64,000 nt of DNA from Rhodobacteraceae bacterium CCMM004 (GTDB lineage Bacteria; Pseudomonadota; Alphaproteobacteria; Rhodobacterales; Rhodobacteraceae): assembly GCA_004005435.1 (NCBI GenBank), contig RZWH01000007.1:124001-188000 (forward strand). Direction: 5' to 3'. The notes under the pieces are model-generated. The model made no database searches. It worked only from the letters and a program-made list of their open reading frames with translations, and was not told where the DNA came from. Every line of letters starts with the position of its first letter. The stretch's first letter is position 1. The position numbers and the translations under genes were made by a program. Below are positions 1 to 8,200 of the stretch, piece after piece.

Positions 1-1960
1 GGGCCAGCCGGTGCTGGCGATCATGCCCACTGGCGGGGGCAAGTCGCTGTGCTATCAGCTCCCCGCGCTGTGCCGCGACGGGCTGACGGTGGTGATTTCG
101 CCCCTGATCGCCCTGATGCGCGACCAGGTGCGGGGGTTGCAGGCGGCGGGCGTCGCGGCGGGCGCGCTGACCTCGGGCAATACGGCGGACGAGACGGACG
201 CCGTCCACGCCGCCATCGACGACGGCACGCTCAAGCTCCTCTACATCGCGCCCGAGCGGCTCGCCGCGGGCGGGACAGAGCGGCTCTTGCGCCGGGCGGG
301 CGTGGGCCTGATCGCAGTGGACGAGGCCCACTGCGTCAGCCAGTGGGGCCACGATTTCCGCCCCGATTATCTGCGGATCGGGGCGCTGCGCCGGGCGTTC
401 GACGTGCCCCTCGCCGCCTTCACCGCCACCGCCGATGCCGAGACCCGGGACGAGATCGTCGCGCGGCTGTTCGATGGGGTGCCGCCGACGACCTTCCTGC
501 ACGGCTTCGACCGGCCGAACATCCATCTGGCCTTTGCCCCCAAGGACCAGCCGCGGCGCCAGATCCTGGCCTTCGCCGACGCCCGCAAGGGGCAGTCTGG
601 CATCGTCTACTGCGCCACCCGCGCCAAGACCGAGAGCCTCGCCGCCGCCCTGTCCGAGGCCGGGCACACTGCCTGCGCCTACCATGGCGGCATGGAGGCC
701 GAGGCGCGCCGCCATGTCGAGGCGCGGTTCGCGGTCGAAGACGGGCTGATCGTCTGCGCCACGGTCGCCTTTGGCATGGGAGTGGACAAGCCCGACATCC
801 GATGGGTGGCCCATGCCGACCTGCCCAAGTCCATCGAGAGCTATTACCAGGAGATCGGGCGGGCAGGCCGTGACGGTGCGCCGGCCGAGACGCTGACGCT
901 CTACGGCGCCGACGACATTCGCCTGCGCCGGGCGCAGATCGACGAGGGCGCCGCGCCCGACGACCGCAAGGCGGCGGATCACGGGCGACTGAACACGCTC
1001 CTGGGGCTGGCCGAGGCGTTGGGCTGCCGCCGCCGCCAGCTCCTGGCCTATTTCGGCGACACCCTGGGCGAGGATTGCGGCAACTGCGACCTGTGCGACC
1101 GTCCGGCCGACACCTTCGACGGGACCGAGCCGGTGAGAAAGGCGCTGTCGGCGGTCCTGCGCACCGAAGAATGGTTCGGCCAGGGCCACCTGATCGACAT
1201 CCTGGTGGGCGCCGACACCGCAAAGATCCGGGCGCGAGGGCACGACCGGCTCCCGACCTACGGCTGCGGGCGCGACATGGACAAGAGGCAGTGGCAGGGT
1301 GTGTTCCGGCAGATGATGGGCCACGACCTGCTGCGCCCCGACCCGGCTCGGCACGGCGCGCTCAGAATGACCGAGCGGGCCCGCCCCGTCCTCCGCGGCG
1401 AAGAGACGGTGCGCCTGCGCCGCGACGCTGTGCGCGCGGCGGCGGCGCGGCCGGTCGCGCGGGCGCTGGTGTCGGACGAGGACGCGCCGCTGCTGTCGGC
1501 GCTAAAGGCCAAGCGGCGCGCGCTGGCCGAAGCGCAGGGCGTCCCGGCTTACATCGTCTTCACCGACCGCACGTTGATCGAAATGGCCGAGACCCGGCCG
1601 CGGACCCTGGACGACATGGCGCGGATCGGGGGGGTCGGCGCGACCAAGCTCGACCGCTACGGCGCGGCGTTTCTCGAAGTGGTGAACGGCGCCGCACCCG
1701 CGCCGATGCATCCCGCGCGGCGGGCGCTTGCGGGACGCGCCGCGGGCGAGGTCTACGACCGGCTGCACGACGCCCAGCGCGATCTGGCCCACGGGCCCGA
1801 CGGGACGGGCAAGTTCCTGGGCGTCCCCACCGCAACCCTGCGCCAGATCGCCGAGCGACAGCCCGGGTCGCTGGAGGCACTGGCGGCTCTGCCCGGGATG
1901 GGCCCCGACAAGGCCGCCCGCTTCGGCCCCGCGTTCCTGGAAATCCTCGCAGAGGCTTGA
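1..1960 (+). CDS. recQ: ATP-dependent DNA helicase RecQ (5' end outside window)
   Basis: 3'-5' DNA helicase acting in recombination and repair. The frame is open to the left edge, so the start and a short N-terminal stretch are missing; the visible protein begins just before Walker A. Counting from the GTG at position 11, motifs are TGGGKS at about residues 7-12, the DEAH box at 104-107 followed by the RecQ aromatic loop (QWGHDFRPDY), and motif VI QEIGRAGRDG at 280-289. Zinc-binding cysteines lie at about 339, 356, 359 and 362 (RQC region). Two HRDC-like segments close the protein (about 505-575 and 580-648); the second resembles the first but is more divergent. yaaA follows 47 bp downstream on the same strand. 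Function is clear from the motif set. Confidence 0.96.
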   Translation, partial: GQPVLAIMPTGGGKSLCYQLPALCRDGLTVVISPLIALMRDQVRGLQAAGVAAGALTSGNTADETDAVHAAIDDGTLKLLYIAPERLAAGGTERLLRRAGVGLIAVDEAHCVSQWGHDFRPDYLRIGALRRAFDVPLAAFTATADAETRDEIVARLFDGVPPTTFLHGFDRPNIHLAFAPKDQPRRQILAFADARKGQSGIVYCATRAKTESLAAALSEAGHTACAYHGGMEAEARRHVEARFAVEDGLIVCATVAFGMGVDKPDIRWVAHADLPKSIESYYQEIGRAGRDGAPAETLTLYGADDIRLRRAQIDEGAAPDDRKAADHGRLNTLLGLAEALGCRRRQLLAYFGDTLGEDCGNCDLCDRPADTFDGTEPVRKALSAVLRTEEWFGQGHLIDILVGADTAKIRARGHDRLPTYGCGRDMDKRQWQGVFRQMMGHDLLRPDPARHGALRMTERARPVLRGEETVRLRRDAVRAAAARPVARALVSDEDAPLLSALKAKRRALAEAQGVPAYIVFTDRTLIEMAETRPRTLDDMARIGGVGATKLDRYGAAFLEVVNGAAPAPMHPARRALAGRAAGEVYDRLHDAQRDLAHGPDGTGKFLGVPTATLRQIAERQPGSLEALAALPGMGPDKAARFGPAFLEILAEA

Positions 1961-2007
1961 GCCCCACCGCCCGCCGACCTAGGTGCCACCGCAACAGGAG
2001 GACGCCC

Positions 2008-2811
2008 ATGCTGATCGTCATTTCACCCGCCAAGCGCCTGCGCTGGGACGTTCCCGTCGACGGCGCCACCCGCCCCGAATGGCAGCGCGAGGCCAACATC
2101 CTGGCCGGGCATGTGCGGCAACTGCCGCTGAAGGGGCTGAAGGCGCTGATGGACCTCAGCGACGACCTGGCGCGGCTGAACCGCGACCGTTTCCGCGACA
2201 TGACGCCTGAGTCGACCGCCGAGAACAGCCGCCCCGCCGCCCTGTGCTTCGACGGCGACACCTATCAGGGGCTCGACGCAGGGTCGCTGGACGACGAAGC
2301 CATGAATTGGGCGCAAGAGCGGCTCAGAATCCTGTCGGGCCTCTACGGCCTCCTGCGTCCCCGCGACGCGATCCAGCCCTACCGGCTGGAGATGGGCAGC
2401 CGGCTCAAGACCCGGCGCGGTCGGTCGCTCTACGAGTTCTGGGGCAGCGTCCCGGCCGAGGCGCTCAGGCGGCAGGCCGAGACCTTGGGCACCGACGTGC
2501 TGCTCAACTGCGCCAGCCAGGAGTATTTCGGGGCGGTGGATCCGACCGCCCTGGGGCTGCGGGTGATCACGCCGCAGTTCCTGGAGGACAAACCAGGTGG
2601 ACCGCGGATGGTCAGCTTTTTTGCCAAGAGGGCCCGCGGCGCCATGGCGCGGTTCGTCATCGACCGGCGGTTGACCGACCCTGCGGGCCTCAGCGACTTC
2701 GACCTGGGCGGCTACCGTTACGACGCCGCACGCTCCGAGCCCGACCGCCCCGTCTTCGTCCGCGCAGCCGAGGCGGGCGAGGCGGCCGACGCGGGGGACG
2801 CCGCCGCCTGA
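2008..2811 (+). CDS. yaaA: YaaA family peroxide-stress protein (UPF0246/DUF328)
   Basis: 267-residue member of the YaaA family. In E. coli YaaA limits intracellular free iron and DNA damage during hydrogen peroxide stress. The N terminus MLIVISPAKRL and the internal NCASQEYF motif are family hallmarks. The start is set by a consensus AGGAGG at 1996-2001, six bases before the ATG. It follows recQ closely and may be cotranscribed. The last 94 bp overlap, tail to tail, the end of the sensor-kinase gene on the other strand; the Ala/Asp/Glu-rich C-terminal tail of YaaA lies in that overlap. Biochemical activity is inferred from the family only. Confidence 0.93.
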   Translation: MLIVISPAKRLRWDVPVDGATRPEWQREANILAGHVRQLPLKGLKALMDLSDDLARLNRDRFRDMTPESTAENSRPAALCFDGDTYQGLDAGSLDDEAMNWAQERLRILSGLYGLLRPRDAIQPYRLEMGSRLKTRRGRSLYEFWGSVPAEALRRQAETLGTDVLLNCASQEYFGAVDPTALGLRVITPQFLEDKPGGPRMVSFFAKRARGAMARFVIDRRLTDPAGLSDFDLGGYRYDAARSEPDRPVFVRAAEAGEAADAGDAAA

Positions 2812-5120
2812 CCGCGCACGTCGTCCAGCGCCGCCAGGAGGACGGCCTTGGACACCGGTTTCGTCAGGTGACGGTCAAAGCCGTCTGCCCCCGCCGCCGA
2901 CGGGGCGGAGTCGCGGGTATGGGCGGTCATCGCATAGATTCGTCGGCGGGGTCGGCCCGCGGCCCGGTCGGCGGCGCGGATCCGGCGGGTCGCATCGACC
3001 CCGTCCATGCCGGGCATGGCGATGTCCATCAGCGTGAGGTCGAATGCCGACCGCGCGGCGGCGGCCACCGCCTCGGCGCCGTCGGTGCACTGGGTCAGCT
3101 CGATCCCCGCGTCCGCCAGCATGCGTTTCAGCAACATCCGGTTCGTCGCGTTGTCGTCCACGGCAAGCACCCGCAGCCGCGGCAGCACCCGGTTGGGGGC
3201 CGCGTCGGGCGCGGCCGCGCGGGTGTCGGCGGCGATGCCGCGGCCACCGAGGATGTCGGCCAGTTGCGATTTGCGCACCGGGCTCGTCAGCACGGCGTCG
3301 AAACGTTGAGGCAGATCCGCGTGGTGGTGGGCCGGGCTGGGGCAGAGCGCGATCCGCACTGCACCGGGCCGCCCGCCCAGACGCCCCGTGGCCGCGGCAA
3401 TGTCGTCGCCCATCACCTCCACATCGACGACCAGGGCGTCGACGGGCCCGGCCGCCTCGGCCGCGTCCAGATCGGGCGCGCGGATGACGGTCAGGCCGAG
3501 CTGCGCAAGCTGCTGTGACAGCACCTGGGTCAACAGACGCTCGGGCCCGACCACCAGGGCCTGCCGCATGTCGCCCTGGGGCCGCGGCGGGGCCGGCGCC
3601 GCCGGATCCTCGGCCAGGGGCAGCGCGACGCCGAAGCACGCCCCCTGCCCCGCCTCCGACTCGACCCAGATCTCGCCCCCCATCAGATGCGTCAACTGGC
3701 GCGAGATGGTGAGGCCCAGTCCGGTGCCTTCGCACGCGGCGGCGAGGCCGTCGTCGGCGATTTGCGCAAACTTGTCGAAGATCTCATCGAGACGCGCCGA
3801 CGGGATGCCGATCCCCGTATCCTCCACCGTGATGTGCACGCGCGCGCGGCCATCCGCATCCGCCCCGCTGCCGATGACGCGGATCAGGACATGCCCCTCC
3901 TTGGTGAACTTGATGGCGTTGCCGACGAGGTTTGTCAGCACCTGCCGCACCCGTCCGGCGTCGCCCACAAAGCCGGTGGGCAGGAACATGTCGTAGTCCA
4001 CCGCAAGCTCCAGCGCCTTGTCCCGCGCCAGCGGCAAGAGGAGCATGACCACCTCGTGCACGCACAGCTCCAGGTCGAAGGGCGCGGCCTCCAGCGCCAG
4101 CTTGTCCGCCTCCATCTTGGAGAAATCCAGGATGTCGTTGAGGGTCTTTAAGAGCGCCTTGCCCGAGGTGCGAATGGTCTCGACATAGAGCGCCTGCTCG
4201 GAATCCAGCGCGGTCTCGGCGAGGATGTCGGCGGTGCCGACGACCCCATACATCGGCGTGCGGATTTCGTGGCTCATGGTTGCGAGGAACGCGGACTTGG
4301 CGCGGTCGGCCACCTCGGCAGAGGCGGTGGCGCGGTCGAGCGCGCGCGCCTGACGGCGGAGCGCGGTGACATCGGTGCAGAGGCTCATGCGGCCGCCGTC
4401 CGGGGTCGGACGGTCCGTCATGCGCACCCAGCGGCCGTCGCCCAGTTCCTGCGCGCCGTCCCCGTCGGGCCCGACGCGGGCCGTCATGCGCTCCGTCAGC
4501 CACGCCTCTTCGCGCCCGCGGGCGTCAACGAACTCCCCCGCCGCGAGCCCCGCGCGCAGGATCTCCTCGCGCCGCGCGCCGGGCACGAGCGCAGGGGTGC
4601 TGCGCGGATGGAGGTCGCGGTAGCGGGCGTTGCACAGGACCAGCCGATCCCGGGCGTCGTAGAGCGCGACACCGTCCTCCAGCATCGCGATGGCGGCGCG
4701 GAGGCGGATCGTCTCGGTCGCGTCCCGGACGGTGGAGACGACGCGGCCGTCCGACAGCTTCCGGTCGGTCAGCCGCAGGATCCGCCCGTCCCACAGCCGC
4801 ACCGTGCCGGGGCGGATGGGCGTGCCGTCCCACCGGGTCCGGGCGGCGCGCAGCCAGGCGTCGGGCGGGCCGAGCGGGGCCACGATCCCCTCCGCCAGCG
4901 CCACCGCGCAGAGGTCGCCATAGAAGATGCCGGGCCGCACCGCCGACAGTCCCTCGAACGGCGCCATCCAGGTGTCGTTGGCCTGGACCAGCCGATGCCG
5001 CGCGTCGAAGACCGCCGCGCCCTCTGGCAGCGCGTCGAGCATCTCTCGCACCGGCAGTCCGTCGACGGCGGCGGGCGCCGCCCCGGTGCGCGGGAGGCCG
5101 GGCAGGGAGAAATGCGTCAT
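2718..5120 (-). CDS. PAS-domain hybrid sensor histidine kinase with two receiver domains
   Basis: 800-residue soluble hybrid kinase; I see no membrane segment. From the chosen ATG the order is two PAS-like segments (about 25-135 and 140-255), a HisKA dimerisation domain with phospho-accepting His284 in SHEIRTP, an HATPase domain with the N box (NLVGNAIKF), G1 (DTGIGIP) and G2 (GTGLGL), then two receiver domains. The second receiver (about 650-765) has the acidic pair (AVDDN), phospho-acceptor Asp699 in LMDIAMPG and a late KP. The first (about 518-625) has VVGPE where the acidic pair should be and is probably a pseudo-receiver. The frame is open further upstream to 5240, but the family-like N terminus starts at MTHFSL with an AAAGG upstream. 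The signal sensed is unknown. The 3' end overlaps yaaA by 94 bp. Confidence 0.9.
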   Translation of the reverse strand: MTHFSLPGLPRTGAAPAAVDGLPVREMLDALPEGAAVFDARHRLVQANDTWMAPFEGLSAVRPGIFYGDLCAVALAEGIVAPLGPPDAWLRAARTRWDGTPIRPGTVRLWDGRILRLTDRKLSDGRVVSTVRDATETIRLRAAIAMLEDGVALYDARDRLVLCNARYRDLHPRSTPALVPGARREEILRAGLAAGEFVDARGREEAWLTERMTARVGPDGDGAQELGDGRWVRMTDRPTPDGGRMSLCTDVTALRRQARALDRATASAEVADRAKSAFLATMSHEIRTPMYGVVGTADILAETALDSEQALYVETIRTSGKALLKTLNDILDFSKMEADKLALEAAPFDLELCVHEVVMLLLPLARDKALELAVDYDMFLPTGFVGDAGRVRQVLTNLVGNAIKFTKEGHVLIRVIGSGADADGRARVHITVEDTGIGIPSARLDEIFDKFAQIADDGLAAACEGTGLGLTISRQLTHLMGGEIWVESEAGQGACFGVALPLAEDPAAPAPPRPQGDMRQALVVGPERLLTQVLSQQLAQLGLTVIRAPDLDAAEAAGPVDALVVDVEVMGDDIAAATGRLGGRPGAVRIALCPSPAHHHADLPQRFDAVLTSPVRKSQLADILGGRGIAADTRAAAPDAAPNRVLPRLRVLAVDDNATNRMLLKRMLADAGIELTQCTDGAEAVAAAARSAFDLTLMDIAMPGMDGVDATRRIRAADRAAGRPRRRIYAMTAHTRDSAPSAAGADGFDRHLTKPVSKAVLLAALDDVRGQAAASPASAASPASAARTKTGRSGSERAAS

Positions 5121-5272
5121 CGGAGGCGGCCTTTCGGACAGGGCGAGGTCACGGCCCAGGTATCGCCGCAAGTGGTGAACCGCCGGTAAACGCGCATCCG
5201 TCCACCGGCCTGGACAGAATCGCGGGGGCCGTGCCAGCATTGCCGCGGATTTCCAGAGACAAGAGGTTTGCG

Positions 5273-8200
5273 ATGCGGCGGGTTCTGGCGATTGTCCTGT
5301 GGACGCTCCTGGCTGGATCGGCGGCGGCGGACGTCTATGTCGATGACCGGCGGCTGGTGGTAAGCCCCGACACCGACTTCTTCGGCAGCGACCTGCGCAC
5401 GGTGTTCGACACCACGTTCGAGGCGTGCCGCGCCGCCTGTCTCGCCGACCCCGCGTGCAAGGCGCTGACCTTCAACGAACGCTCCAACGCCTGTTTCCCA
5501 AAAAGCGGCGTGGTCGACCGGCAGGGCTATGTCGGCGCGCTCTCGGCCGAGGTGCGCGAGACCGATCCCGGCGTTCTGGCCCGCGCCTCCCAGAGGGCGG
5601 CTGAGCTGTCGTTCCTGCGCATGGGCGACCTGGAGGCGGCGCGCGACGAGGCCCGCGCCATCGCGCTGCGCCACCCCTCGGGCGGGCGGTCGGCGGTCGA
5701 GCTGTTGCAGGCCGCCCGCAGCCAGCGCGCGGCGGGCAACGTGGCGGGCGCGCTGCGGTTGACCGGCGAGGCGCTGGCGCTGAGCGACGCGGCCGATCTC
5801 TGGACCGAGTACGCCCGCCTGTCCCTGGCGGTGCAGACCGACGACCGCGGCGCGCGGAACCGCTATCGTCAGCAGGCCCTGGCGGCGTCCGTCGCGGGCT
5901 ACCTGCGCGCCTCGGGCGGACCGGTGCAGGCCGCCGCGCTGGACGTCATGGCGCAGGCGCTTGAGCGGCTCGACCGCGGGCGCGCGTCGATCCCCGCCCT
6001 CCGCCTGGCTCAGAGCGTCGCCCCGCGCGACGACATCGCCGCGGCGCTGGAGCGGGCGGTGGCGCGGTTCGGCTTTCGCATCGTCGGCCACGAGGTGGAA
6101 AGCGATGCGGCGGCGCCGCGCATCTGCGTCGAGTTCTCCGAGGACCTGGTCGAGGCGGGCGTCGACTATGCCCCCTTTGTCGGCACCGAGACCGCGGGGC
6201 TGAACGTCGCGGCGGAGGGGCGCAAGCTGTGCGTCGACGGGGTCGACCACGGCACCCGCTATCGCATCGCCTTCCGCGAGGGGCTGCCCGCGGCCTCGGG
6301 CGAGACGCTGGAGCACACCGTGCCGCTGACCCTCTACGTCCGCGACCGCAGCCCCGAAGTCCGCTTTCCCGGCCGCGGCTATGTCCTGCCCGCCGGAGGC
6401 GAGGTCGCGCTGCCCGTCGTCACCGTGAACCTGGACGAGGTGGACCTGGTGCTCCTGCGGGTCTCCGACCGCAACCTGATCCGTGCCATCCAGCAGGACA
6501 TGTTCGGCCGCCCCGTGCCGCAATACCGCCAGAACGTCTTTGCCGACGAGATCGGACAGGAGATCTGGCGCGGCACCGGCGCGGTCGAGCTGGAACTGAA
6601 CCGCGACGTCACCACCCGCCTGCCGCTGGAGCGCGAGACCGGCGACCTGACGCCCGGGGTCTACGCGCTTCAGGCCAACGTGCCGGGCGCCGACCCCTAC
6701 GACAGCCCCGCCGCCACCCAGTGGTTCGTGGTCAGCGATCTGGGCATGACCACTCTGGCGGGCACCGATGGGCTGCACGGGTTCGTCCGGTCGCTCGACA
6801 CCGCTGGGCCGATCGAGGGGGTCGAACTGACGCTCCTCAGCCGCGTCAACGCGGTGCTGGGCACCGCTGTCACCGACGCCGCCGGGCACGCCGTCTTCGA
6901 CCCCGGGCTGGCGCGGGGGACGGGCGGCGCCGCGCCCGCGCTGCTGCTGGCGGAGACCGAGGGCGACATGGCGTTCCTGCCGCTCACCGGGCCCGAGTTC
7001 GACCTCTCGGACCGCGGCGTCGAAGGGCGGGCGCCGGCCGGCCCCATCGACGCCTTCCTGACCACCGAGCGCGGGGTCTACCGCGCGGGCGAGACGGTGA
7101 CGGCGACGGTCCTGATGCGCGACGCCCGGGCGCGCGCGCTGCCCGGCGTGCCGGTCACCGCGGTTCTCACCCGACCCGACGGGGTCGAGTGGAGCCGCAC
7201 GACCTCCACCGACGACCTCGCAGGGGGGCACGTGTTCCGCCTGCCGACCAGCGCGGCGGCGCCGCGGGGCACCTGGCGGCTGGCGGTCTTTGCCGACGTG
7301 GACGCGCCGCCCTTGGCCAGCCAGGCGGTGCTGATCGAGGACTTCCTGCCCGAGCGCATCGACGCCGACCTCGCCCTGGCGGACGGCCCCCTGTCGCTGT
7401 CCGACCGGCCGCCGCTGACGGTCACCGCGCGCTATCTCTTCGGCGCGCCCGGCGCCGACCTGCCGGTGGAGGCCGAGGTGCGTGTCGCCGCCGCCGAGAC
7501 CGTGGCGGGGTGGGAGGGCTATCGCTTCGGCCGCCACGACCGGCCGCTCGATGCGCAGGTCTCTTTTGCCGGGTCGGCCACCACCGATGCCCAGGGGCGC
7601 GCCGTCCTGGCGCTCGACCTACCTGACATGGCCACCGCAGACCGGCCCCTGACCGCCACCGTCACCGTGCGCGTGTCCGAAGGATCGGGCCGTCCCATCG
7701 AGCGGCAGATCGTCCGGCCGGTGGCGGCCGCGGTCCCCGCCATCGGCATTCGCCCCGAGTTCGACGGAACCCTGCCCGAAGGCGCCGAGGCGTCGTTCCT
7801 GGTCGCCGCCGTCGCGCCGGACGGCCAGGCGACGGCGATGCCCGTGCGCTGGACCCTCAACCGCATCGAGACCCGATATCAGTGGTTCAGCCTCTACGGA
7901 AACTGGGACTGGGAGCCGGTGACGACCCGCACCCGCATCGCCACCGGCGAGACGGCACTCGGCGCCGCGCCAGAACGGATCGCGGTGCCGGTGGACTGGG
8001 GCCGCTACGAGCTCAGGGTCGAGCCCGAGGGCGGCGGCGCGGCGGCGGCGTCGGTCGATTTCTCCGCCGGATGGTATGCCCCCGCCGACGCGGTGGCCAC
8101 GCCCGACACGCTGGAGGTCTCGCTGGACGCCGAACGCTATGCGCCGGGCGACACCGCGACCCTGCGGATCGTGCCCCGCTACGCCGGCGAGGCGCTGGTG

